Assembly (NCBI RefSeq): GCF_002953135.1 | Contig: NZ_CP026372.1 | Span: 3,707,501-3,771,500 of the forward strand | Reading direction: 5' to 3' | DNA from: Sphingobium sp. SCG-1 | Lineage (GTDB): Bacteria > Pseudomonadota > Alphaproteobacteria > Sphingomonadales > Sphingomonadaceae | Length of the DNA stretch: 64,000 nucleotides | Shown: in pieces, positions 8,521 to 16,825 of the stretch | How the letters are laid out: each line of letters begins with the position of its first letter | Position numbering within the stretch: the stretch's first letter is position 1 | Program-made: the position numbers and the translations under genes | The notes under the pieces: model-generated | What the model was told of the DNA's origin: nothing | Databases searched by the model: none | The model's input: the letters and a program-made list of their open reading frames with translations, nothing else

Positions 8521-9492
8521 TTAATAATCGACGTAAACATCTTCGGCGACATGCGCCGGATCGGGCGGCGGGGCAGCACGCGCCTCGCTCGTGGCTTCTT
8601 CGATGAGCTGCGCGACTTCCGCATCGACATCGTCGAGCAGTTGAAGATCGAGCAGCTTCGCTTCGCCGACGCGGGCACGGAAAGCCTTCAGGCAGTCGCG
8701 CTCCTCGCGCAGCCGGTCCAGCTCTCCCTTGGCGCGATAGCGCTGCGGATCGCCCTCGAAGTGGCCGTAGAACCGCTCGGTATCCAGTTCGATCGCGGCT
8801 GGGCCGTTGCCTGCGCGGACATATTCGAGGAGGTCGCGCATCGTCTCATAAGTGTCAAAGTAATCGCAGCCATTGGCGCGCCATGCCTTCATGCCGAATG
8901 CCTCGGCGCGGCTGGCAATGTCCTTGTTGGTGCCGACGGCATAGTCGACGCCGGTATGTTCGGAATAATGGTTGTTCTCAAACACGAAGATCGCAGGCGC
9001 CTTAACGACGACGGCAAGGTTCATCGCTTCGAAGGTTGTGCCCTGATTGCACGCGCCGTCGCCGGAGAACGCGATCGCCACGCGGCCCTTTCCATCTAGC
9101 TTTGCTGCAATAGCCGCGCCAACGGCTTGCGGTGCCCCCGCGCCGACGATGCCGTTTGCGCCCAACATGCCGACAGACAAATCCGCGATATGCATGGAGC
9201 CGCCCCGCCCCTTGCACAGGCCGTCTCGACGTCCGTAAATCTCCTTCATCATCCCCTTCACGTCGCAGCCCTTGGCGATGCAATGTCCATGGCCGCGATG
9301 GGTGGATACGATCAGATCTTCGGTGGTCAGATGGTCGCACACGCCGACAGCGGCAGCCTCCTGCCCGCAATAAAGATGGGTGAAGCCCGCAATTTCGCCG
9401 GTCTTGATCTCCTCGTGCAGACGCTCTTCGAACTGGCGGATGATCGCCATTCGCCGATACGCGCCGACAAGTTCCTCTCTGGAAAGCTGCAT
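8521..9492 (-). CDS. 2-oxoacid/acetoin dehydrogenase E1 component, alpha subunit
   Basis: E1 alpha subunit of 323 residues (AcoA/PdhA type). The thiamine diphosphate motif runs from GDG at residues 144-146 to NN at 173-174. The conserved HRGHGH and GRGGSMH loops are present. The start at 9492 has TAGGAGAGGCG upstream. The E1alpha-E1beta-E2 block is embedded between a Rieske oxygenase and an acyl-CoA dehydrogenase. It may therefore oxidise a 2-oxoacid or short ketone fragment released from the pathway substrate rather than serve central metabolism; that is inference from position. Confidence 0.92.
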   Translation of the reverse strand: MQLSREELVGAYRRMAIIRQFEERLHEEIKTGEIAGFTHLYCGQEAAAVGVCDHLTTEDLIVSTHRGHGHCIAKGCDVKGMMKEIYGRRDGLCKGRGGSMHIADLSVGMLGANGIVGAGAPQAVGAAIAAKLDGKGRVAIAFSGDGACNQGTTFEAMNLAVVVKAPAIFVFENNHYSEHTGVDYAVGTNKDIASRAEAFGMKAWRANGCDYFDTYETMRDLLEYVRAGNGPAAIELDTERFYGHFEGDPQRYRAKGELDRLREERDCLKAFRARVGEAKLLDLQLLDDVDAEVAQLIEEATSEARAAPPPDPAHVAEDVYVDY

Positions 9493-9534
9493 GAAATTCG
9501 CCTCTCCTAAAATTCTTTTACCACCGCCGGCTGT

Positions 9535-10866
9535 TCAAATGTCGCCAGGGCCTTTGTTGCCCGCACCATAGACGAAATCGTCAATCACCTTGTGGAAGTG
9601 CCGGATGCGCAATTCCTGATCGCCAATCCAAAGCCCCTTGAAGGCGTCGGAATGCATGCCCTTCTGCACCGTCGGAAGGTTGAACGCGTCCTGATCCAAC
9701 ACCTGACCGATGCTGCGGTCGCCATGCTTGAACCGCTTGTGCTTGGGGCGCTCGGGCCATTCATCGCCTTCCGGCACCAGTTCAAACATCCAGATGTCAT
9801 AAAACATCTTGTTGGGATTGGTCGGGTGCGGGCGCTGGCGGAACATCATGACGTCGTCGGCATGGACGTTCATCGAGACATTTGGGAAGATCGAGTAATG
9901 ATAATCGTCGGTTAGCTGATCGTCATTCAGCGCCGAATAATCCTTGCCCTGATCCTTGCCATGCTTGCGCTTGAACAGTTGCACATCGCGGCGAATGTCG
10001 CTGACGCGGCCTTCATACTCCGCCGGGTCCATGCCTGCCTTGACCATGATGTCATAGATGGCGGGCGGAATGGCGGACGGCAGAGCAACACGGGCGCTGA
10101 TCGCCGCGAACGGAACCAAGTAACGGCTGTGCCGCTCATACACGTCGACCTGCGCATTGGTGTCGTCCAGATACCATTGCAGCTGCGGATGAATGCCCTG
10201 CACATGATAGACTTCGCTGAATGCGTCGACACTGGCCTTCCAGTTGCAGTCCCACTCCACCGTAATGTCGCGTGCCCATGCCATCCGCTCCAGATGATAG
10301 GGTTCCAGATGCGCCTGCATCGGCGAGAGGAAGTCGGCCAGCGGTCCTACATCGGGATTGAGCGAGTACCAGACGAAACTGCCCCATTCTTCGCACGGAT
10401 AGCTCGGCAGCGCCGCGCCGGGAGGACAACCTTGCGGAAAGGTGTCGAGGTCGGGAATACGCGTGATCGCGCCCTGCAGGTCGTAGGTCCAGTGATGATA
10501 CATGCACTGGAAGTTCTCGGCATTGCCAAGCCCTTCGGGGCGTAACTTGTTGCCGCGATGCAGACAGACATTGGGGAAGGCACGGACCGATCTATCCTGC
10601 TGGCGGACGATCAGGACGGACTCCTTGCCAATTTCCGTACAGATATAGTCGCCCGGCTCCTTCATGTCGTCGGAGCGGCCGCCCAGCAGCCAGACCTTCG
10701 ACCAGATATGATCCCACTCCAGCTTCATGAATGCTTCGCTATAATAGCGTTCGGCCGGAATGATGTCATAGCCGAGGTCCGGGTCCTCCTCCTTCTGAGC
10801 GGGAGTCCCGTTGGGCCAGTCCTGTGGATTGACCCGGATGATGTCGACCTTGCGTTTTACGTCCAT
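9535..10866 (-). CDS. Rieske non-heme iron oxygenase alpha subunit (2 of 5)
   Basis: Alpha subunit of a Rieske oxygenase, 443 residues from MDVKRKV. Ligands of the [2Fe-2S] cluster are C101-x-H103 and C121-x2-H124 (the loop ends CMYHHWTY). The mononuclear iron motif SEVYHVQGIH gives H221 and H226 with Glu218 at the bridging position. I chose the ATG at 10866 because AAGGAACGG precedes it and the SDR upstream ends at 10898; a longer reading to 10929 would overlap that SDR. It sits between two SDRs and the E1-E2 genes in the leftward operon. No beta subunit is nearby. Confidence 0.9.
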   Translation of the reverse strand: MDVKRKVDIIRVNPQDWPNGTPAQKEEDPDLGYDIIPAERYYSEAFMKLEWDHIWSKVWLLGGRSDDMKEPGDYICTEIGKESVLIVRQQDRSVRAFPNVCLHRGNKLRPEGLGNAENFQCMYHHWTYDLQGAITRIPDLDTFPQGCPPGAALPSYPCEEWGSFVWYSLNPDVGPLADFLSPMQAHLEPYHLERMAWARDITVEWDCNWKASVDAFSEVYHVQGIHPQLQWYLDDTNAQVDVYERHSRYLVPFAAISARVALPSAIPPAIYDIMVKAGMDPAEYEGRVSDIRRDVQLFKRKHGKDQGKDYSALNDDQLTDDYHYSIFPNVSMNVHADDVMMFRQRPHPTNPNKMFYDIWMFELVPEGDEWPERPKHKRFKHGDRSIGQVLDQDAFNLPTVQKGMHSDAFKGLWIGDQELRIRHFHKVIDDFVYGAGNKGPGDI

Positions 10867-10897
10867 TGCCGTTCCGTTCCTTGCGGACCCTGCCCGA

Positions 10898-11659
10898 TCA
10901 GAAATGGGTGCGATTGGTGAAGCCGCCATCGACGACCAGATGCGACCCGTTGCACCAGCTCGCAGCCGGGCTGGCGAGGAACACGATGCAGCGCGCGACT
11001 TCCTCCGGCGTGCCGAGGCGGCCGGTCGGCTGCTGGCGCAGTTGGGAGTTGTAGAATTTCTCCATCGTTCCCTTGATCATGTCCCAGTTGCCCCCTTCGA
11101 ACTCGATCGGGCCGGGGGACACGACATTGACGCGGATACCGTTTTTTCCGTGGAACAGCGCAAGCTGCTTTCCCCATGTGAGGAGCGAAGCCTTCATGGC
11201 ATTGTACGCCTGTGGGCCGCCCATCGCTTCCCCGGTGGAGGTGGTGGCGATCAGGATGATCGAACCCGACTGCTGTTCGGTCATCGTCGGGATGACAGCC
11301 TCTACGGCGCGCACCGGCCCCATGACGTCGACTTCGAACGCGTTGCTCCAATATTTCTCACTGCCCATGCCGCCGCCGGCCGAAGTGATCGGGATCAGGA
11401 TGTCGCAACCGCCTAACTCCTCGACAGCCCATTCCAGCCAAGCCTTGTAGTCATCGGCCTTCTTTACGTTAACGGGCTTGCCGATCACACGCGTGCCATA
11501 TTTCGACAGGTCGGCGATGGCATCCTTGACGCTGTCCTCAGACCGCGCAGTGATGGCGAGATCGCAACCTTCCCGTGCCAGGATTTCCGCAACCGCCATG
11601 CCGATGCCGCGCGCCGCGCCGACGAGAATGGCTTTCTTGCCCTGTAGTCCGAGGTCCAC
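10898..11659 (-). CDS. SDR family oxidoreductase
   Basis: Classical short-chain dehydrogenase of 253 residues. It has the cofactor motif GAARGIGM (TGxxxGIG position), a Ser-rich strand ILIATTSTGE, the active-site YNAMK and the VVSPGPIEF loop. A GTG start at 11659 follows AAGGAG with a normal spacer. It lies 16 bp after the SDR at 11676 and 31 bp before the Rieske gene. In dioxygenase pathways such SDRs often oxidise cis-dihydrodiols or alcohols made by the oxygenase. That role is plausible here but unproven. Confidence 0.88.
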   Translation of the reverse strand: MDLGLQGKKAILVGAARGIGMAVAEILAREGCDLAITARSEDSVKDAIADLSKYGTRVIGKPVNVKKADDYKAWLEWAVEELGGCDILIPITSAGGGMGSEKYWSNAFEVDVMGPVRAVEAVIPTMTEQQSGSIILIATTSTGEAMGGPQAYNAMKASLLTWGKQLALFHGKNGIRVNVVSPGPIEFEGGNWDMIKGTMEKFYNSQLRQQPTGRLGTPEEVARCIVFLASPAASWCNGSHLVVDGGFTNRTHF

Positions 11660-11675
11660 CTATCCGCTCCTTAGT

Positions 11676-12419
11676 TTATGCTTGAAGTTCGTCGGCGCGC
11701 GGCAGGCGCAGCAATTGCGCCCCGCCGCTCACCTGAATGATCTCGCCGGTGCTGTAGCAGTCCGGCGACGCGAGATAGGACACTGCCGCTGCCACCTCAT
11801 GCGGTTCGGTCAGCTTACCCATGGCCGTTTCACGGCTGTAGAGTTCCTGATAGCGGCTCTCGCCGAGAAACACTTCCGTCATCGGCGTGCGCGAAAAGCC
11901 GGGAGCGACCGCATTCACCCTGATACCCATCGGGCCGAATTCGAGTGCCGCCACGCGCACCACATGATCGAGCGCCGCCTTTGCCGCAGCATAAGCGACT
12001 AGGCCGAAGCCCGGCACCTTTCCCACGACGGAGGAGAACAGTACGATGCTGCCACCACGCGGCATAATTGCGCCGAAGTGCTTCATCAGCAGGATATTGG
12101 CAGTGACGTGCATAGCCAGTTGCGGCTCGATCTCCTGGCGAGTGATCTTCAGGATGCGCCTGCCCTGTGTCGTGCCCGCAGCATTCACAAGCACATCCAC
12201 AGGCCCCGCGTCCCGCGCCAGATCGGAGATAGACTGCTCATTGAGTAAGTCGCAGGTGAACGCGCGCGCGCCTAAATCAGCCGCGAGCGCATCAAGCCGC
12301 GTCCGATTACGTCCGGCCAGAATAACCGCGTAGCCATCCGCAACGAGGCGCCTCGTCGTCGCTTCGCCAAGGCCGCCTTCACTGGAAGCGCCGATGATAA
12401 GGGCCGTTCTTTGCACCAT
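11676..12419 (-). CDS. SDR family oxidoreductase
   Basis: Short-chain dehydrogenase of 247 residues and first gene of the eight-gene leftward series 12419-4219. It has a nucleotide loop IGASSEGGLGEA, NAAG, the catalytic Ser in VLFSSVVG, the active site YAAAK and a PGFSRTPMT loop. The PGF-TPMT loop and the tail with VSGG and LRLPR resemble the partial SDR at the left edge. Operator copy B lies 43 bp upstream of the ATG, so expression is probably controlled together with tetR. Confidence 0.88.
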   Translation of the reverse strand: MVQRTALIIGASSEGGLGEATTRRLVADGYAVILAGRNRTRLDALAADLGARAFTCDLLNEQSISDLARDAGPVDVLVNAAGTTQGRRILKITRQEIEPQLAMHVTANILLMKHFGAIMPRGGSIVLFSSVVGKVPGFGLVAYAAAKAALDHVVRVAALEFGPMGIRVNAVAPGFSRTPMTEVFLGESRYQELYSRETAMGKLTEPHEVAAAVSYLASPDCYSTGEIIQVSGGAQLLRLPRADELQA

Positions 12420-12456
12420 CGCTATACTTTGAACGAGCTTTTCGCCGATCGCAAGT

Positions 12457-12482
12457 AAGAAACAAGCATGAATGTTTTTTTG
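12457..12482. promoter_or_regulatory. Operator-like dyad, copy B
   Basis: Core ACAAGCATGAATGT (12462-12475) with a T-tract on the right and an A-rich left flank. It is 43 bp upstream of the SDR start at 12419 in the divergent gap shared with tetR. It has the same layout as the copies elsewhere in the island. Confidence 0.68.
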
Positions 12483-12552
12483 TAGATATGCTATTTACAG
12501 ACCGTCGCGCTATAAGGGGAAAAACGCCGCAGCCTGCTTGACTTTTTCTACG

Positions 12553-12575
12553 AAAAACAGTCATGCTTGTTTTTT
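12553..12575. promoter_or_regulatory. Operator-like dyad, copy C (tetR promoter)
   Basis: Core ACAGTCATGCTTGT (12557-12570), with five A on the left and six T on the right, one of the most symmetrical copies. It ends 30 bp before the TetR start codon at 12600, where a self-repressing operator would sit. With copy B it brackets the divergent promoters. Confidence 0.72.
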
Positions 12576-12599
12576 ATCAAGTTTTATCTGGAGATTTTT

Positions 12600-13268
12600 A
12601 TGGCCCTTGCGTCGGGGCGTACAGCCTCAGCCCCCCGCAGCACAAAGGCCGCCTCGGTCAATGGGCCGACTCAGCAATCGCTAAAAAGCGCGCAGACCAG
12701 AGCCCGTCTAATCGATGCGACGATCAGATGCATCGTAAAATTCGGCTATGCCAATACGACCACCCCTCAGGTAGCGGCGGAAGCGGGGCTTTCGCGCGGC
12801 GCGATGCTTCATCATTTTGAAAATGGCTCCGCCCTTATCAAGGCGACCATTGTCGAATTGCATGAAAAGCGTCTTCGCGCCTTCCGCCGCGCGGCGGAAA
12901 TCACTGAACATGAACCAGCGACCATGGTGAACACCTATTGGCGGCAATTGCAGAAGCCTGGGTTTATCGCCTTTCATGAACTGGCTCTAGCCGCGCGCAC
13001 CAATGCGGATCTCGCGCGGATATTGCAGCCGCTACAACTTGAATTTCGCCAGAAGTTCAATTCGCAGGCTGTGCTGCTTTTCCCCGAGTGGCAGGACGAC
13101 CCTGTCAGCTTTGAACTGGCCATGACGCTCTCGCAGACGATGATCGAAGGCATGGCGATCAACCTGCTGACCAAGGCGATCGATGAGAGCATGGTTGAAC
13201 CGATGCTGCGGCTGCTGGAACAGCAGATCAGGCTGATGAAGCCCGCAAGCCGGGGTCAGTCCCGGTGA
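12600..13268 (+). CDS. TetR/AcrR family transcriptional regulator
   Basis: A 222-residue TetR-type repressor. After a Ser/Ala-rich N-terminal extension of about 28 residues comes the DNA-binding domain, with its helix-turn-helix at about 55-74 (TPQVAAEAGLSRGAMLHHF). A helical ligand-binding domain follows. The ATG at 12600 has GGAG upstream; a TTG at 12567 in frame is rejected because it lies inside operator copy C. It is the only regulator within the island, and dyads flank its promoter. It is therefore the best candidate for the protein that reads the island-wide motif, with the effector probably a pathway substrate or CoA ester (inference). Confidence 0.88.
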   Translation: MALASGRTASAPRSTKAASVNGPTQQSLKSAQTRARLIDATIRCIVKFGYANTTTPQVAAEAGLSRGAMLHHFENGSALIKATIVELHEKRLRAFRRAAEITEHEPATMVNTYWRQLQKPGFIAFHELALAARTNADLARILQPLQLEFRQKFNSQAVLLFPEWQDDPVSFELAMTLSQTMIEGMAINLLTKAIDESMVEPMLRLLEQQIRLMKPASRGQSR

Positions 13269-13987
13269 GTAGCGCCCCAACGAATGCCGCGGCGCAGCAG
13301 CTCGTAGAATATAGGGTAGTTCCATGCGCAGCGCTGCGGATGCGGCCAGAAGTCGGCAACGGGACGCAGATCATAATGGCCCCGGCAGTGGCCGAGCGTA
13401 AGGTAGAGGATGCCGCCCTTCCCTACCTTGCGCTCATACAGCACCGGCATTTCCGCAACGTCCCATTCCGATTCACGAAATTCGTCGCAGCGTCCGGTGA
13501 AGCTGGTGTGCAGGAGCACGTCGATATCGGCAGTGCGATGCGTCAGGTAAAGTTCATCCTCGACGCGGAAATCGCGCAGACCCATGGTCATTTCATGGTC
13601 GCTGCGCGTCACGAACACCTTGTACGGCGCGATCGGCGGATGACCGGCAAAGCGCGTTCCAAGCAGGTCGGTAAATTCCGGAGCGTCTTCGGGCGTATCC
13701 ACAATTCCATCATCGGCGAAGCGCAGGATCGCATTGGTGCCGTGGAGCGCAAGCCAGCGTCCACCACGCTCCAGCCAGCTCTTTAGGACGTCGGTCTGCG
13801 ACGGCGTGGGGATGAGGTCGCAGGTGTAGGTAATCAATAAATCGGCGGCCATGATGCTGCCGGTATCGGCATAGTCCGAGGAGACGGAGGTTCGAATTTC
13901 GGGATGTTCAGCCAGCAATTTCAGCAGTTCCAGCCGCGCGAAATCAATGTCGTGGAACTTGCCAGCCGCAACCAGATGCGCCTTCAT
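13256..13987 (-). CDS. ThuA-like domain protein
   Basis: A 243-residue protein of the ThuA-like class I glutamine amidotransferase-fold family. Supporting segments are LLITYTCDLIPT, WLERGGRWLALHG and a late GGILYLTLGHCRG, typical of ThuA domains. The ATG at 13987 has GAGAGGGAT upstream; a longer frame to 14116 would run into the divergent CoA-transferase. It converges on tetR with a 13-base overlap. ThuA-type proteins occur in sugar and other catabolic clusters, with no firmly known reaction for most. Its function here is unknown. Confidence 0.75.
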   Translation of the reverse strand: MKAHLVAAGKFHDIDFARLELLKLLAEHPEIRTSVSSDYADTGSIMAADLLITYTCDLIPTPSQTDVLKSWLERGGRWLALHGTNAILRFADDGIVDTPEDAPEFTDLLGTRFAGHPPIAPYKVFVTRSDHEMTMGLRDFRVEDELYLTHRTADIDVLLHTSFTGRCDEFRESEWDVAEMPVLYERKVGKGGILYLTLGHCRGHYDLRPVADFWPHPQRCAWNYPIFYELLRRGIRWGATHRD

Positions 13988-13999
13988 GATGATCCCTCT

Positions 14000-14019
14000 C
14001 TCACGTGTGTACGCGTGAG
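14000..14019. promoter_or_regulatory. Imperfect dyad in the ThuA/CoA-transferase divergent gap
   Basis: CTCACG (14000-14005) is matched by CGTGAG (14014-14019) around a short centre, only 13 bp upstream of the ThuA start and about 43 bp upstream of the CoA-transferase start. It differs from the A/T-flanked island motif, so a second regulator may act here. Symmetry is seen; function is inferred. Confidence 0.4.
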
Positions 14020-14061
14020 GATAGGCGGCGACCTGCCCTTGGCAAGAGGGGAGAAAAACGC

Positions 14062-15276
14062 ATGAGCGGCGCAGGACTAGGCCCGCTTTCAGGGGTGCGC
14101 GTGCTCGACCTGACAAGCGTTCTGATGGGGCCTTATGCCACGCAGATTTTTGCGGATCTGGGAGCGGACGTCATCAAGGTGGAAAGCCCAGATGGCGACA
14201 CCACGCGCTACCTGCCCCCCGGCAACGACCCGGCGCGGGGTGGCATGTTCATGAACGTGAACCGGGGCAAGCGCAGCATCGTCCTCGACCTCAAGCAACC
14301 CGCCGCGAGGGACGCGCTGCTGAAGCTGGCCGAGACTGCCGATGTGTTCATCCATTCCATGCGGGCGCAGGCGATCGGGCGGCTTGGGCTGGATTATGCC
14401 GCGCTACAGGCCGTCAATCCGCGTATCCTTTACGCCAATCTTTACGGCTTTGCACGGTCAGGCCCCTATCGCGACTATCCCGCTTATGACGACATCGTGC
14501 AGGCGGCGTCCGGCATCGTCGATTTGCAGGCGCGCCTGTCGAAAGGGGAGCCGACTTATCTTGCCACCGTCGTTGCCGACAAGGTCGCCGGGCTTACCGG
14601 TGCCTATGCGGTAATGGCCGCACTCTACGCCCGCGAACGCACAGGCCTTGGTCAGGAAATCGAGGTGCCGATGTTCGAGACTCTGGTGTCCTTTGCAACC
14701 GTGGAGCACCTATGCGGATCGCTATTCGTGCCGCCGCTGGGGCCGCCAGAGTATCCGCGCGCCACGTCGGAGGCGCGCCGCCCCTACAAGACGGCGGACG
14801 GCTATATCGGCGTCATGATCTATAACGACAAACATTGGCGGTCCTTCTTCCACGCCATCGGCGATCCAGAATGGTCGAAAGATCCGATGTTCGCCTCCAT
14901 GCGCACGCGCACGCAGAATATCGGTAAGGTTCTCGCCCAGGTCGCAGAGGTTATGGAGCAGCGCACCACCGACGAGTGGATGGTACTGTTACGGGAAGCG
15001 CAGATTCCCGCCATGGCCATCGCAAGCCTTACGGACTTGCTGCACGATCCGCATCTGGTCGAGACGGGTTTCTGGCAAGAGCGCGACACGGACGAGGGCA
15101 GATTGCGCTTCCCCGGCATCCCGACGAGCTTCTCGGCGACGCCCGGCGCAATTGGCGGGCCAGGTCCGGCGCTGGGCGCCAACAGCCGCGAGATTCTGGA
15201 CGAGGCCGGGTTCGACAGCAGCGCGATCGATGCGCTGATTGGCAGCGGGGCGGTACGTCTGGCGGAACCCGCCTGA
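14062..15276 (+). CDS. CaiB/BaiF family III CoA-transferase
   Basis: Family III acyl-CoA:carboxylate CoA-transferase, 404 residues. The N-terminal segment VRVLDLTSVLMGPYATQIFADLGADVIKVE is split across residues 12-41 as in CaiB/BaiF/FRC, and Asp143 in PAYDDIVQAASG is the expected nucleophile that forms acyl-aspartate adducts. The ATG at 14062 follows GGGGAG. It heads a three-gene unit with the DUF35 protein and thiolase-like protein. It would activate a carboxylic acid of the pathway by moving CoA from a product thioester, as BaiF does for bile acids; the actual acid is unknown. Confidence 0.9.
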   Translation: MSGAGLGPLSGVRVLDLTSVLMGPYATQIFADLGADVIKVESPDGDTTRYLPPGNDPARGGMFMNVNRGKRSIVLDLKQPAARDALLKLAETADVFIHSMRAQAIGRLGLDYAALQAVNPRILYANLYGFARSGPYRDYPAYDDIVQAASGIVDLQARLSKGEPTYLATVVADKVAGLTGAYAVMAALYARERTGLGQEIEVPMFETLVSFATVEHLCGSLFVPPLGPPEYPRATSEARRPYKTADGYIGVMIYNDKHWRSFFHAIGDPEWSKDPMFASMRTRTQNIGKVLAQVAEVMEQRTTDEWMVLLREAQIPAMAIASLTDLLHDPHLVETGFWQERDTDEGRLRFPGIPTSFSATPGAIGGPGPALGANSREILDEAGFDSSAIDALIGSGAVRLAEPA

Positions 15277-15287
15277 AGGAGAGCATG

Positions 15288-15668
15288 ATGGAAGCGATCA
15301 CGGGTGGACCGGAAGCGCATTGGCGCGCGGCTTTGGAGGAAGGTAAATTCCTGCTGCAACGTGCAGTGTCGTCCGGCACGGTATTCTTCCCGCCACGCGT
15401 GCTGGAACCGGGAACCGGTGACACCGATTTGGAATGGATCGAGGCATCGGGCCTTGGCACCATCTACTCGCTAACGTGGGTGTCGCAAAAGACGCCTGCG
15501 CCGCCCTATAATGTCGTGATCGTCCGCCTCGATGAAGGTGCGCAGTTGATGAGCCGGGTCGAAGGCGCGGACCCCGAAACCCTGCACATCGGCCAGCGCG
15601 TAAGGGCGCGGATCGCGAGGCAGGATGATGGCGATCCGATGGTCGTCTTTGAACTGGTGGGTCATTAG
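15288..15668 (+). CDS. DUF35 OB-fold protein lacking its zinc ribbon cysteines
   Basis: A 126-residue partner protein of thiolase-like enzymes. The DUF35 layout is clear: an N-terminal helix (HWRAALEEGKFLLQR), the ribbon region ending FFPPRVLEPG, then the OB-fold strands (LEWIEASGLGTIYSLTWV, NVVIVRLDEG, IGQRVRARI). The protein contains no cysteine at all, so the usual CxxC...CxxC zinc site is gone. AAGGAG lies upstream; two in-frame ATGs (15285, 15288) are possible. The stop is two bases before the thiolase-like ATG, so the pair is co-translated and probably forms a complex, like DUF35 partners of steroid side-chain enzymes. Confidence 0.85.
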   Translation: MEAITGGPEAHWRAALEEGKFLLQRAVSSGTVFFPPRVLEPGTGDTDLEWIEASGLGTIYSLTWVSQKTPAPPYNVVIVRLDEGAQLMSRVEGADPETLHIGQRVRARIARQDDGDPMVVFELVGH

Positions 15669-15670
15669 CA

Positions 15671-16822
15671 ATGGGCGGAACCTTCCCGCGCGGTAAATCC
15701 GCGATCGCGGGCCTAGCTACTTTCGGTGTCGGCGAAGCACCGGGGCTCACGTCAATGGAATTGACGGTCCGCGCGGCATTGCTTGCGGTCGCCGACGCAG
15801 GCTTGCACATCGGCGCGATTGATGCCCTTTTTATCTGCCAACCCGACGATTTCTTTGCTGGCCTCAGCTTTGCTGAATATCTCGGCCTCAGCCCCCGCTT
15901 CACCGACAACAACCGCACCGGCGGATCGGCGTTCATGAGCCACATCATCACCGCGACGATGATGCTGGAGGCTGGCTATATCGACACGGCGCTAATCGCT
16001 TATGGGTCAAACCAGCGCACCAATGGCGGGAAGCTGGCAACATCAATCAAGAGCAATGCATGGGATGCACCCTATCGCCCGCTGTTTCCGCTATCGTCCT
16101 ACGCTCTGGCCGCAGCCCGCCACATGCATGAATATGGCACGACGCGTGAGCAACTGGCGGAGGTCGCGGTTGCCGCGCGCCAATGGGCGAACACGAATCC
16201 CGAAGCGTTCGCAAAGGGGCCGCTAAGTATAGAGGATTGCCTCGCTTCGCGGATCATCAGTTCGCCGATTTCGGTGCGGGACTGTTGCCTTGTGACCGAC
16301 GGTGCAGCGGCGATCGTGCTGACGCGCACGGATCACGCGTTCGATTTGCCGCATTCGCCGGTCCCCGTGCTGGGAGCTGCGGCTGCGACATGGTGGAACT
16401 CGATCGCGCAGGCTCCGGACATTACGACCACGGCGGCAGCGGAATCGGGACCACGCGCCTATAATGCGGCTGGCATAGGGCCATCTGAGGTGCAGGTCGT
16501 GCAGCTTTATGACGCCTTCACGATCAACACGATCCTGTTCCTGGAAGATCTCGGCTTTTGTCCGAAGGGTGAAGGCGGGCGCTTCGTCTCGGGCGGGAAT
16601 ATAGCGCCGGGCGGGTCGCTCCCCGTCAACACCAATGGCGGCGGCCTGTCCTGCTGCCATCCCGGCATGTATGGACTGTTCGCCATTATAGAGGCCGCGC
16701 GTCAGATCAGGGGCGACGCGGCGAACCAGCAGGGTCAGGTCGATATCGCGCTCGCCCACGGCAATGGCGGTACATTGTCAAGCCAGGCGACAGTCATTCT
16801 GGGGAGCGCCGCTACGCTATGA
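15671..16822 (+). CDS. Thiolase-superfamily protein without the usual nucleophilic Cys (possible aldolase)
   Basis: A 383-residue non-classical thiolase of the SCP-x/Ltp2 type. Thiolase landmarks are VTDGAAAIVLT, the QLYDAFTIN segment, NTNGGGLSCCHPGMYG and the C-terminal GNGGTLSSQATVILG. Where classical thiolases hold the acylated Cys (about residue 85) this protein reads RTGGSAFMS, with no Cys. Known relatives lacking this Cys, such as Ltp2, pair with a DUF35 protein and act as retro-aldolases. The gene order CoA-transferase, DUF35, thiolase-like protein supports C-C cleavage of a CoA ester. That reaction is inference. Confidence 0.85.
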   Translation: MGGTFPRGKSAIAGLATFGVGEAPGLTSMELTVRAALLAVADAGLHIGAIDALFICQPDDFFAGLSFAEYLGLSPRFTDNNRTGGSAFMSHIITATMMLEAGYIDTALIAYGSNQRTNGGKLATSIKSNAWDAPYRPLFPLSSYALAAARHMHEYGTTREQLAEVAVAARQWANTNPEAFAKGPLSIEDCLASRIISSPISVRDCCLVTDGAAAIVLTRTDHAFDLPHSPVPVLGAAAATWWNSIAQAPDITTTAAAESGPRAYNAAGIGPSEVQVVQLYDAFTINTILFLEDLGFCPKGEGGRFVSGGNIAPGGSLPVNTNGGGLSCCHPGMYGLFAIIEAARQIRGDAANQQGQVDIALAHGNGGTLSSQATVILGSAATL

Positions 16823-16825
16823 TCT

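Noticed and set aside
15298..15951. Antisense open frame across the DUF35/thiolase junction
   Set aside because: It crosses two well-supported genes and has an Arg/Pro-rich composition typical of shadow frames.
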